A stretch of DNA of 56,857 nucleotides, from the NCBI GenBank assembly GCA_902783155.1, contig CACZPR010000095.1:1-56857 (forward strand). The letters are read 5' to 3'. The position numbers and the translations under genes are program-made. This DNA comes from an uncultured Spirochaetaceae bacterium (GTDB lineage: Bacteria; Spirochaetota; Spirochaetia; Treponematales; Treponemataceae). A model generated the notes under the pieces. That model saw only the letters and a list, made by a program, of their open reading frames with translations, was not told where the DNA came from and ran no database searches. The stretch's first letter is position 1, and every line of letters starts with the position of its first letter. Positions 33,111-41,519 of this stretch are shown piece after piece.

Positions 33111-34421
33111 ATGAACCGGAACTTGATGCATTCATTAATCCAATGGAAAAATTCTCCACAACGGAAGCCGCTGATTCTCAACGGAGCAAGGCAGACAGGC
33201 AAGACCTGGATTTTAAAGGAATTCGGAAAGACAGAATTCAAAAGCACGGCATACTTTAACTGCGACCAGAATCCCATGCTTAAAGAAATCTTCCGTGACG
33301 GCTACGACATCCAGAAAATCATACGGAACCTCTCGGTCATCAACGGCGAACCCATAGAAAAAAAGGAAACCCTTATAGTTTTGGACGAAATCCAGGAGAT
33401 ACCGGAAGCACTGACGGCATTGAAATATTTTTGCGAGGATGCCCCGGAATATCATGTTGCGGCCGCAGGCTCCCTTTTGGGACTTTCGCTTCATTCTGGA
33501 ACGGGATTTCCGGTCGGAAAAGTAGACATTCTGAAACTCTATCCCATGGATTTTTTGGAATTCGTACAGGCAGCAAGGGGACATGAACTTGCGGAAATAA
33601 TCGAACGCTCCCCCTTGGAAGAATTGAATGCACTGCACACCGAGCTTACAGGACTTTTAAGGGAATATTATTTTACCGGAGGAATGCCTGAAGCCGTAAA
33701 TGCATACATAAATAAAAAAAGTCCCGATGAAATACGGACAATTCAGGATGCCATCCTGTACGCATACGAAAAAGACATTTCAAAACATGCACCGCCGAAA
33801 GACATTCAGCGCATACACATGGTCTGGAAATCCATTCCGATGCAGCTTGCAAAAGAAAATAAAAAATTCATTTATGGAGCCGTAAAAGAAGGCTCAAGGG
33901 CAAAAGATTTTGAAACGGCACTCCAGTGGCTTATTGATGCAGGACTTGTGGCGAAAGTCAGCCGTGTAAACAAAGCGGCGGTTCCGTTAAAATTCTACGA
34001 GGATTTCAACGCGTTCAAACTTTTCATGCTGGATTCAGGACTCATGGGAGCATTAAGCGAAACTCCGGCAGAGCAGATTATCATAGGAAAAAATATTTTT
34101 GAGGAATACAAGGGAGCCTTTACGGAACAGTTTGTTTTTCAACAACTCCAGTCACGGAAAAACACAAGTCCGATGGGAATCTATTATTACAGTGCCGCAG
34201 ACTCGAAGCAGGAACTCGACTTCCTGTTGCAGAACGGCTCTTCGTTGATTCCTGTAGAAGTAAAAGCAGAAGAAAACCTGAGGGCAAAATCCCTGCACCA
34301 ATTCGTAACGGAAAGACCGGGCGTTCACGGAGTAAGACTCTCAATGTCCCCATACCGAAAACAGGACTGGATGACGAACATACCTCTTTATGCCTCCTGC
34401 CGGGCTTGGGAAATCCTCTAG
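33111..34421 (+). CDS. AAA_14/DUF4143 ATPase
   Basis: The 436-residue protein starts with NLMHSLIQWKNS, then Walker A LNGARQTGKTW and Walker B LIVLDEIQEIPEAL. AAAGSLLGL is the sensor region, YPMDFLEF and EYYFTGGMPEAV are family motifs. The C-terminal DUF4143 part contains KQELDFLLQ and IPVEVKAEE, a PD-(D/E)XK-like core, and ends in NIPLYASCRAWEIL. It is more typical of the main DUF4143 family than the protein at 27536. No Shine-Dalgarno; the promoter's -10 ends 9 nt before the ATG. The 20-bp repeats overlap that promoter. Function unknown. Confidence 0.9.
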   Translation: MNRNLMHSLIQWKNSPQRKPLILNGARQTGKTWILKEFGKTEFKSTAYFNCDQNPMLKEIFRDGYDIQKIIRNLSVINGEPIEKKETLIVLDEIQEIPEALTALKYFCEDAPEYHVAAAGSLLGLSLHSGTGFPVGKVDILKLYPMDFLEFVQAARGHELAEIIERSPLEELNALHTELTGLLREYYFTGGMPEAVNAYINKKSPDEIRTIQDAILYAYEKDISKHAPPKDIQRIHMVWKSIPMQLAKENKKFIYGAVKEGSRAKDFETALQWLIDAGLVAKVSRVNKAAVPLKFYEDFNAFKLFMLDSGLMGALSETPAEQIIIGKNIFEEYKGAFTEQFVFQQLQSRKNTSPMGIYYYSAADSKQELDFLLQNGSSLIPVEVKAEENLRAKSLHQFVTERPGVHGVRLSMSPYRKQDWMTNIPLYASCRAWEIL

Positions 34422-34438
34422 TCCATGACAAAAGATTT

Positions 34439-34447
34439 TGATATAAT
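34439..34447 (+). promoter_or_regulatory. Extended -10 promoter of icd
   Basis: TGaTATAAT (34439-34447) is an extended -10 element; no good -35 is seen. The leader to ATG 34484 is about 30 nt with a GGAG site. Confidence 0.5.
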
Positions 34448-34483
34448 AGTGCAACCTAAAACGAACCAGAACGGAGAAAAATC

Positions 34484-35680
34484 ATGGCAAAAATCCAGAT
34501 GAAAAATGCAATCGCCGAGCTTGATGGCGACGAGATGACAAGGGTGCTTTGGAAGCTGATAAAGGAAAAGCTGATTCTTCCCTTCGTTGATTTGAAGACC
34601 GAGTATTTCGACCTTTCAATCACCGAGCGCGACAAGACCGATGACAAAGTTACATACGATGCAGCGGCCGCAATCAAGAGGCTCGGAGTCGGCGTTAAGT
34701 GCGCGACAATCACCTCGAACCAGGCGCGTGTCGAAGAATACAAGCTCACACACCTCACCCCAAGTCCGAACGGAATCCTCCGTGGAGAGCTTGACGGAAC
34801 CGTTTTCCGCACACCGATTTTCGTAAACAACATCAAGGGAACCGTCAGCTGCTGGAAAAAGCCAATCACGCTTGGCCGCCATGCCTATGGTGACGTTTAC
34901 AAGAACTGCGAAATCAAGACACCTGGACCGGGAAAGGCAGAGCTTGTTTTCACGGGTGCCGACGGAAAGGAAATCAGAAAGACAATCATGGAGATGAAGG
35001 GACCGGGAATCATCCAGGGAATCCACAACCTTGACGGCTCAATCGAAAGCTTTGCACGCTGCTGCTTCAACTATGCGCTCGACCAGAAGATTGATGTCTG
35101 GTTCGGAGCAAAGGACACAATCAGCAAGACCTACGACGGAAACTTCAAGGCAATCATGCAGAGGGTTTTCGACGAAGAGTACAAGGAAAAATTCGAAAAG
35201 GCCGGACTCACATATTTCTACACACTGATTGACGATGCAGTGGCACGTGTCGTCAAGAGCGAAGGCGGATTCCTCTGGGCATGCAAAAACTACGACGGCG
35301 ACGTTATGAGCGACATGATTGCCTCCGCATGTGGAAGCCTTGCCATGATGACCAGCGTACTCGTATGTCCGAACGGAGAATTTGAATACGAGGCCAGCCA
35401 CGGTACTGTCCAGAAGCACTACTACCGCTACCTCAAGGGAGAAAAGACCTCAACAAATCCAGTTGCAACAATTTTTGCTTGGACAGGCGCACTTGCAAAA
35501 AGGGCTGAGCTTGACGGAACCCCGGAGCTTGCCGATTTTGCCCACAGACTTGAGAAGGCGACCCTTGGAACAATCGAGGACGGAATCATGACCGGTGATT
35601 TGGCTAAACTTGCGGACCCTGCACCAAAACAGATTGTTGACAGCTGGGACTACATCGACGAGATTGCGTCCAGACTCTAG
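34484..35680 (+). CDS. icd: NADP-type isocitrate dehydrogenase, eukaryote-like subfamily
   Basis: The 398-residue protein oxidises isocitrate to 2-oxoglutarate. It belongs to the type II homodimeric subfamily shared with eukaryotes: ELDGDEMTRVLWK, TPSPNGILRGELDGTVFR, SCWKKPITLGRHAYGD, and the metal-binding NYDGDVMSD. EASHGTVQKHYYRY and TSTNPVATIFAWT line the cofactor site; the residues fit NADP enzymes only partly (QKHY instead of TRHY). It provides 2-oxoglutarate for glutamate synthesis in organisms with a partial TCA cycle. Shine-Dalgarno GGAG is present. It is surrounded by accessory genes. Confidence 0.96.
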   Translation: MAKIQMKNAIAELDGDEMTRVLWKLIKEKLILPFVDLKTEYFDLSITERDKTDDKVTYDAAAAIKRLGVGVKCATITSNQARVEEYKLTHLTPSPNGILRGELDGTVFRTPIFVNNIKGTVSCWKKPITLGRHAYGDVYKNCEIKTPGPGKAELVFTGADGKEIRKTIMEMKGPGIIQGIHNLDGSIESFARCCFNYALDQKIDVWFGAKDTISKTYDGNFKAIMQRVFDEEYKEKFEKAGLTYFYTLIDDAVARVVKSEGGFLWACKNYDGDVMSDMIASACGSLAMMTSVLVCPNGEFEYEASHGTVQKHYYRYLKGEKTSTNPVATIFAWTGALAKRAELDGTPELADFAHRLEKATLGTIEDGIMTGDLAKLADPAPKQIVDSWDYIDEIASRL

Positions 35681-35851
35681 CCGCTGCTTAAAGTGTGCGA
35701 AAGTTTTTCCGTAGATAAAATATCCTGAAACAAATGACGGGCTGGATGGCGGTGGATTACCGTTGTTCAGCTCGTTTTGACTATGCGGCATCTTTAAAGC
35801 TGAAGTTCCAAAAGTTTTTCTATATGGAACCTTGCCTATACATACCCCCTG

Positions 35852-35879
35852 TTGATTTCGTAAGAAATTATGATAGAAT
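35852..35879 (+). promoter_or_regulatory. Promoter of the ketopantoate-reductase-like gene
   Basis: TTGATT (35852-35857), 16-nt spacer, TAGAAT (35874-35879). The leader to ATG 35942 is about 55 nt. Confidence 0.55.
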
Positions 35880-35941
35880 TGCTTCACAATCTTCTTTCAG
35901 GACAAGCGGAAAAGAAAATCGGAATTTATAGGAGAGAAACC

Positions 35942-36889
35942 ATGAGAGTTGCGGTACTGGGATTAGGCGTAATTGGAACAAGCTATGCCTATGCCTTTCA
36001 AAAAGCAGGACATGAAACATTTCATATTATTAGAGAAGGAAAGAATATACCATCCGAAATAACAGTCCGATTATTGGATGGACGCTATAACGAAAAAGGA
36101 GAAGAAAAAGAGGATAAATATAAAGTATCCGCAGCCGGGAACAACGAGGAATATGACTTTATAATTGTCAGCGTAGCAAGCGGCAAACTTGAGTCGGCTG
36201 TCAACACTATAAAAGAAAGAAATATCAGAGGAACGATTGTCCTGTTTTGTAATTTCTGGAATGAGCGTAAGGAAATCGAAAAAATACTGGGTGGAGTTGA
36301 TTATATCACAGCGTTTCCTACAGCCGGAGGTCACATGAATGAAGGCGGCCTGCTTGATTGCGTTCTGTTTGACCATATCATGCTGGAAAGCCAGGAGAAG
36401 AGTCACATAGCTAATTATCCAGAACTGCTGTCGCTGCTGAATTCGGCGGATATTAAACAAGAGATTCCCTATGACATGTTCGAATGGATTTGGATTCACA
36501 TGGCAATAAACGCCGGGGTGACATCAACTGCCGGAAGGAATGGCAATATTGATAATCCCAATCAGTTGGCAAAAGAATTGATGGCAGATTCAAAAGCTCT
36601 TGGCTTGGCGGTAAAGACTATACGTGAAACCATAAAGACAGTTGAAGCCAGAGGCGTAGATTTAAGGCGGTATAAAAATGAGCTTCTGCCATATAAAATT
36701 CCTTCGGGGATAGCAGGAATCGCAATGAAAAAATTATTTTCTTCAAATGAGTTGACTTCCAGAATCATGACATTGCACAGCGATGTTGCAGATATTTTAT
36801 ATGGCTGCAAATGCGTATATGACGAAGGAAAGAAACGCGGATTGAATCTGCCCTTGTTTTATAAGAACATCGAGAAAATTATGGCGTAG
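35942..36889 (+). CDS. Ketopantoate reductase-family protein (PanE/ApbA)
   Basis: The 315-residue protein has an N-terminal Rossmann domain (RVAVLGLGVIGTSYAYAFQKAG) and the ApbA_C-type helical domain. The family normally reduces 2-dehydropantoate with NADPH in coenzyme A synthesis. DFIIVSVASGKLESAV is the second part of the nucleotide site. The usual catalytic Lys/Asn motif is less clear (WIWIHMAINAGVTSTAG), so it may act on another 2-oxo acid; the panE name is therefore withheld. ATG 35942 has GGAGAG 6-11 nt upstream. It is convergent with murI. Confidence 0.82.
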   Translation: MRVAVLGLGVIGTSYAYAFQKAGHETFHIIREGKNIPSEITVRLLDGRYNEKGEEKEDKYKVSAAGNNEEYDFIIVSVASGKLESAVNTIKERNIRGTIVLFCNFWNERKEIEKILGGVDYITAFPTAGGHMNEGGLLDCVLFDHIMLESQEKSHIANYPELLSLLNSADIKQEIPYDMFEWIWIHMAINAGVTSTAGRNGNIDNPNQLAKELMADSKALGLAVKTIRETIKTVEARGVDLRRYKNELLPYKIPSGIAGIAMKKLFSSNELTSRIMTLHSDVADILYGCKCVYDEGKKRGLNLPLFYKNIEKIMA

Positions 36890-36916
36890 AAACTAGTTCA
36901 AGCGTGCAAGGGAGAC

Positions 36917-37732
36917 TCAGTCAACGATACCCCCCCACGGGATGTTCAGATTGCTGCACAGGATTCTGTATTCGGTAGTCTGGCTTTCCGTTGCGGCGGT
37001 GACAAAAAACGACATGTCCCTTTCAAGCGGAAGACGGATATGCTCCCCCTCGCCCAATTTTCTAAGCGCCTGATTTGCAACCCCTTCCCTGCTGTCCACC
37101 ACATTGATTCCTTCTCCGCAGACCTTTGAATAAAGCCCCGCAATGTGAGTGAAATGAGTGCAGCCCAGAATGACAGTATCGCATCCGCATGACTTGAAAT
37201 ATTCCACCGACGGTTTTACTGCGGCAATCTTCTGTTCCTGACTTGAAATGAAAAAATCACGCTCGATGAACGAAACCAAGTCCGGGTCTCCGCGTGAAAA
37301 AATCTCGCATCCAGAAGCAAAATTATGAATCAGTTTTTTGCAGTACGGATTTGCGACCGTAGCGTTCGTTGCAAGAAGACCGATTTTTTTGTTCGCTGAA
37401 ACCTCAGCCGCAAGCTTTATCGCAGGAACAGTTCCGACAATCGGAAGAGATGGAAAACTTTCCCTCAAAAAATCAAGCGCAGTAACGGAAATGGTATTGC
37501 ATGCAACGACCAATGCCCTTGGATTCCACTTACGCACAATCAGCGAAACCGCCTCATAAGCAGACGACGCAACCTCATCCACAGATTTTTCGCCGTAAGG
37601 AAAATGCGCCGTATCACCCAGATATACGCAGCTTGATTCAGGACACTTTTTTTTGAGGCTCATCATGTAAGGAATCCCGCCCGTCCCGCTGTCAAGAAAT
37701 GCAAAATCAACTTTGTGTTCAATATGTTCCAT
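36917..37732 (-). CDS. murI: Glutamate racemase
   Basis: The 271-residue protein makes D-glutamate for peptidoglycan. The two catalytic cysteines lie in VVACNTISVTAL and LGCTHFTHI, and the N-terminal FLDSGTGGIPYM carries the conserved Asp-Ser-Gly loop. YLGDTAHFPYG is also typical. There is no clear ribosome-binding site; an extended -10 (TGaTATAAT, -10 at 37745-37750) lies 12 nt upstream of the ATG, so the leader is very short. It is convergent with the ketopantoate-reductase-like gene. Confidence 0.95.
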   Translation of the reverse strand: MEHIEHKVDFAFLDSGTGGIPYMMSLKKKCPESSCVYLGDTAHFPYGEKSVDEVASSAYEAVSLIVRKWNPRALVVACNTISVTALDFLRESFPSLPIVGTVPAIKLAAEVSANKKIGLLATNATVANPYCKKLIHNFASGCEIFSRGDPDLVSFIERDFFISSQEQKIAAVKPSVEYFKSCGCDTVILGCTHFTHIAGLYSKVCGEGINVVDSREGVANQALRKLGEGEHIRLPLERDMSFFVTAATESQTTEYRILCSNLNIPWGGIVD

Positions 37733-37795
37733 AATATGGGTTTCATTATATCACAAAAATTGATTTTCTGCCATGACATGCGGCATGCATCCCTG

Positions 37796-38809
37796 TTACA
37801 TTAATTTGGAAAGGATTTTTTGTGTATTTTTAAATCTATAGTCCTCGAACATAAGATACATTTCCGTAAGATTCTCCACAACATGCGACATGCCGAGTAC
37901 AAAATCCAATACGTTTTCGTGATTTATGATTTTGGAAATTTTTTCCCACTCATAGGCCGGGACATCTTTCAGTTCATAGATGGAACCGCAACATATCCTC
38001 ATCAATTCGATGTACAGATTCTCCACATCAAATTTTTTGTAGCACCCGCTATAGGTATCGTGATAAAGCCAAAGATCTCCGGCAAAATATCCTTTATAAT
38101 CTTTTTCGTAATATGCCGCACCTGTTTTTGCATAGTAAATTAGTTTTCCCAATTTATTAACGCAGTAAAAAAACAGATAAACAGAACCCCTATCCCTAGA
38201 TGAAATACTTAAACATTCGGATGGATTTGTCATATCTTTTTCATCCAACAGAATATTTTCAAAATAGGATGTCACAAGATTGAGCATGGACTTCTTAATT
38301 TCCGTGTCATCCATGTCCACATCGATTTTGCTTGAATGATTCCGTCCGGGTGCTTCACTAAAATCATAATACATGTCCGTCAGATTTTTTATGATGCGCG
38401 ATACATCAATAATAAAATTCCTTATGTTTCCAAATCTTATGACCGGAGAAATTTCTTTCCACTCCCAGACATCATCCATACCATAGACTGACTCAGAACA
38501 TATCCGCATCAATTCTATATAAACGTTTTCCACGGTAAACGGCTTAAACTTTTCCAACACCGACAGATTGAAATTTCTTATAGGGCTTTCGTAGTATTTT
38601 GTATCTGAACGCACAAAGTTTTTTATCTTTACCAAATCATGAAGAGCCCCTATAAACCTGGGCAAGCTATTGGCCACCAAATTAAACTCGTCATCAGAAA
38701 GAGCGACTCCACCACCGACATCAGAAACAGCATAATCAGACAGCAGGAGATGGTCAAAATAAGGCAGGACAAGATTCATCAAGGCTTCCTTCTTTTCCTT
38801 ATCATCCAT
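37796..38809 (-). CDS. Unknown protein with an internal tandem duplication
   Basis: This 337-residue protein is not recognised. It consists of two similar halves of about 150 residues. Each half opens with (S/N)LV..YF..(L/I)LL and contains (V)EN(V/L)YIELMRIC..S(V/I)Y. Each then has (W)EWK(E)IS..I and ends with (V/I).NLT(D/E)MY. The halves have diverged in between. There is no signal peptide or membrane helix, so it is probably cytoplasmic and helical. AGGAGG precedes the ATG. It lies 147 bp downstream of the UDG-like gene on the same strand, at the end of the 37.8-41.4 kb run. Low GC suggests an accessory gene. Confidence 0.7.
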   Translation of the reverse strand: MDDKEKKEALMNLVLPYFDHLLLSDYAVSDVGGGVALSDDEFNLVANSLPRFIGALHDLVKIKNFVRSDTKYYESPIRNFNLSVLEKFKPFTVENVYIELMRICSESVYGMDDVWEWKEISPVIRFGNIRNFIIDVSRIIKNLTDMYYDFSEAPGRNHSSKIDVDMDDTEIKKSMLNLVTSYFENILLDEKDMTNPSECLSISSRDRGSVYLFFYCVNKLGKLIYYAKTGAAYYEKDYKGYFAGDLWLYHDTYSGCYKKFDVENLYIELMRICCGSIYELKDVPAYEWEKISKIINHENVLDFVLGMSHVVENLTEMYLMFEDYRFKNTQKILSKLM

Positions 38810-38956
38810 AGCGTCCTCCTTCTAATCCACCAAAATGCCATCCCCGCTATCGTAGTGATGTACTTTATGACCAAAAATAGAACGTCAGAAAAGTACCTGC
38901 TATAGTTACCATCTGGTCTAAATCAGATTATGACAGATTATATACCTTCTGCATTT

Positions 38957-39664
38957 TTAAACTTCCTGCAAAATATTTTTCATTGCACAATCGATTTCAA
39001 AATAGCTCATTCCACCGAACGGCTGTCCACGCAGATTACGTCCGCTTATCAATATTTTTTCTCCACACTTGTATTTTCGTATGAAGAATCCGATTTTACC
39101 TCCAATGTCTTCCTCTCTTTTTACACAACGGAACTGAGAAAACAGTTCTCTCAAGACCGTTTGATTCGCAGAAATAATTATAACATCTGGATTCAATATT
39201 TCAAACAATTTCTTAAATAAATCCGTTCTCCGTATGCCGCTTCTCTGTGAATCGGAAAGTTTTCCCCACGTCGGATCAGTTGCAACCGCTGAATAAATGT
39301 CTATATGAATTGCAGTATTTTCCGCACGGTTCTCATAATAGCTCGCACTAACAGTAGAAAGCACTTTTTCAAAATCGCGGAACCAGGAATATGGATTCCT
39401 CTTAAAATATTCGCACAATGTTTTTGAAAGTTTTTCATCCGCAAAATCAGAATCCAAATCAACAATGTCAAAGCGAGAACCTTCAAACTCTTTTCGAGAC
39501 GGATTCAACGCAACGGTCAAAATCTTTTTGGGTGATGCCTCATATTTTTCCCTGTCGCCAAACCATACAATCGGAATCGATGGTTTCACCACAAATGGCA
39601 AATTCTGCTTTTCCTTAAAATCAGCAATGTATTCGCCGATTATTGATTTTAGATTCTGTGTCAT
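38957..39664 (-). CDS. Possible uracil-DNA-glycosylase-like superfamily protein
   Basis: The 235-residue protein contains KILTVALNPSRKEF near residue 50, which resembles the motif-A loop of UDG-superfamily proteins (GxNPS/G). AIHIDIYSAVATDPTW lies in the middle and DVIIISANQTVL after it. GRNLRGQPFGGMS is near the C-terminus, where the family has its second motif. The assignment is tentative and the catalytic residues are not proven. A role in base excision or in recognising modified phage DNA would fit its zinc-ribbon neighbours, but this is inference. AAAGGAG precedes the ATG. It follows the zinc-ribbon gene by 62 bp. Confidence 0.5.
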   Translation of the reverse strand: MTQNLKSIIGEYIADFKEKQNLPFVVKPSIPIVWFGDREKYEASPKKILTVALNPSRKEFEGSRFDIVDLDSDFADEKLSKTLCEYFKRNPYSWFRDFEKVLSTVSASYYENRAENTAIHIDIYSAVATDPTWGKLSDSQRSGIRRTDLFKKLFEILNPDVIIISANQTVLRELFSQFRCVKREEDIGGKIGFFIRKYKCGEKILISGRNLRGQPFGGMSYFEIDCAMKNILQEV

Positions 39665-39726
39665 AGTTTTGCTCCTTTAGCATTTTTTTTTGTCGCAACA
39701 ATTCTTTTCTATTTTTCATATTTCGC

Positions 39727-40167
39727 TCATCCCCTTTTGGTATAAGAATCAGTTTTCATATACCGTACATAATTACAATCTGGAAAGTCAACGCATCCAT
39801 AGAATCGCGTTTTTTTAAGAACAAGTTCCCCACACACACACTGCGGACAACTCATTTTGGGAACATTTTCGTTATAACATTCCCTTGTATAATTACAGTT
39901 ATTACATTTATAAAACAACCATTGCCTTCTGACAACTCGTTCTCCACAAATGGGACATGTTTGTTTTTGATTGTTTTCTAATTTTACAGAATACAAATCA
40001 TGTGTATTCACGTCGCAAAATGTAAAATATTGTTCATAATTAGGATCAGGATATTTGAAAAGCAATTCTTTTCCGCTTAAAAATTTTACGAGGATTACTT
40101 TCCCATTAAAACCTATTATTCTTCCTTTTCCATGTATCTTATGGTTTATCCATACTCCCTTCTTCAT
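39727..40167 (-). CDS. Tudor-like plus topoisomerase-type zinc-ribbon protein
   Basis: The protein has 146 residues. The N-terminal 50 residues (WINHKIHGKGRIIGFNGK and the following VKF) match the H..fG.G.I..-VxF motif of the UvrD/PcrA C-terminal Tudor-like domain. A first C4 cluster (CPICGE...CNNCNYT) follows, and then a topoisomerase-I-type C4 ribbon (CPQC.CG...GCVDFPDCNY). It probably binds nucleic acid or RNA polymerase. ATG 40167 is preferred, with GAGGAA nearby. It is a paralogue of the next gene upstream (40181-40741), 13 bp away, so the two are likely co-transcribed. Confidence 0.72.
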   Translation of the reverse strand: MKKGVWINHKIHGKGRIIGFNGKVILVKFLSGKELLFKYPDPNYEQYFTFCDVNTHDLYSVKLENNQKQTCPICGERVVRRQWLFYKCNNCNYTRECYNENVPKMSCPQCVCGELVLKKTRFYGCVDFPDCNYVRYMKTDSYTKRG

Positions 40168-40180
40168 ATCTTCCTCATTC

Positions 40181-40741
40181 TCAGCATTTATTTCGTTCCA
40201 AAAACTCCATATACTGCTTTGCACCAGTTACATACGTTTTGATTGTATCAGGATTAAATCCATGATTATTAAGCCAATCAATAAATTCGTTCTCATCTTT
40301 TAGGGTTACCAATTTTTTTGGTCTTCCTCTTCCCCTTTGCACAAGTTCACGAGTATAGCCGCAGGCATCACATCTATAATAAAATCCGTAAGGACCTTTT
40401 TCTATAACAAGTTCTTCTCCACATTCGTTGCAAAACTCAGCATCATCAATGTATTCGCCAAAAATCAATCTATCTATACTATTCCAGTATCTACTTCTCC
40501 TAAATGTCGTATCTCTATCCGCATCCGCATCATCTCCATCACCAAAATCTTCATCTGAATTGTATACATCCTCAACACAAAACGCAAAATATCTTTCATA
40601 GTTAAAATCTGGATACTTGAAATAAAACTCATCGCCATTCAAAAACTTCACAAAAATTTTTCTTCCATCAAATTCCAGAATTTTACCTTTACCATGAGTC
40701 TTATGATTTATCCATCTTCCAACTATATTTTCTATTTTCAT
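40181..40741 (-). CDS. Tudor-like plus zinc-ribbon protein, paralogue of the next gene
   Basis: The 186-residue protein shares its first 55 residues with the downstream gene (WINHKTHGKGKILEFDGRK, FKYPDFNYERYFAFC). An acidic Asp-rich linker follows (EDFGDGDDADADRD). Then comes a C4 zinc ribbon (FCNECGEE...CDACGYT) and a C-terminal helical segment (EFIDWLNNHGFNPDTIKTY) that could bind DNA or a partner. RGRGRPKKL resembles an AT-hook. The ATG at 40741 has AAGGGTG upstream; an in-frame ATG at 40759 lacks one. The paralogy suggests local duplication inside the cluster. Confidence 0.72.
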   Translation of the reverse strand: MKIENIVGRWINHKTHGKGKILEFDGRKIFVKFLNGDEFYFKYPDFNYERYFAFCVEDVYNSDEDFGDGDDADADRDTTFRRSRYWNSIDRLIFGEYIDDAEFCNECGEELVIEKGPYGFYYRCDACGYTRELVQRGRGRPKKLVTLKDENEFIDWLNNHGFNPDTIKTYVTGAKQYMEFLERNKC

Positions 40742-40782
40742 CGTTTTCACCCTTTTCATTAAAAAGTTTTTTATTGCAACGA

Positions 40783-41367
40783 TTATGTTTCCGAGTCTAG
40801 TGGTATTGGAACATACATAAGTTCACGCGCAACAAAATCTTTTCCAAAAAGATAATATACAGAATTTGCCATTGACGGGTGCATATCATTGATATACTTA
40901 TATATCTTAAAATCCAGTTCAAGTATGTCAATACTATTAAAGCCTTTTATAACATCCTTCATTGCCGCATTTTTAGAACATGTTTTGCAATCATTTTTTT
41001 TGCATTTTCTCTTTTCTCTTTGAAAATCACATTCCGCCAAAGAACGGGCTAATACATCAACAGAATGCTTGACTCCACCATCAAAACAACTTTTATCACT
41101 AGATTTAAAAACACTTATATATTTATTTGTGTATGAATCCAGTTCAAGAAGTTCAACAGAATCAAGTTGCATCAAAATATCCTGCATAGCAATATTTTTT
41201 ATACATCGCATGCAGTCTGATTTTTTACACCTATGATAACAACCATTAAAAAAATTATCAATAAAATCAAAACCACTCAACTTCTTGTAATGGCATACAG
41301 CATTTGAACGGGCTAATAAATCTTTAATATATTCATCCGTTGAATCACCTTCCTGCTCGTATTTCAT
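40783..41367 (-). CDS. Cys-rich protein with two copies of an undescribed motif
   Basis: I do not recognise this 194-residue protein. A unit is present twice (about residues 16-84 and 104-159): D.LARS.A.C, then RCKK.DC..C.KN.AM.D and finally LELD....KYI. Unit 1 has Cys 25, 43, 47, 52 and 55; unit 2 has Cys 113, 122, 127 and 130. The spacing CxxxxCxxC suggests a metal site. There is no signal peptide. GGGAGG is somewhat distant from the ATG. It is the first gene of the same-strand run down to 37796 and lies 41 bp before the Tudor/zinc-ribbon pair. Confidence 0.65.
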   Translation of the reverse strand: MKYEQEGDSTDEYIKDLLARSNAVCHYKKLSGFDFIDNFFNGCYHRCKKSDCMRCIKNIAMQDILMQLDSVELLELDSYTNKYISVFKSSDKSCFDGGVKHSVDVLARSLAECDFQREKRKCKKNDCKTCSKNAAMKDVIKGFNSIDILELDFKIYKYINDMHPSMANSVYYLFGKDFVARELMYVPIPLDSET

Positions 41368-41519
41368 CTTTTAGACAGCCTCCCATCTTTTTGCTTTTTC
41401 CCAAAATCCCTCACCCAAACATATTGCATCTCAGAAAAATCGTTAGATTTTTCAAATACGCGTGACACATGCAATCCCTAAAAAATCTTTTTCAATAATT
41501 TTTTAAGGATGCACCCACC

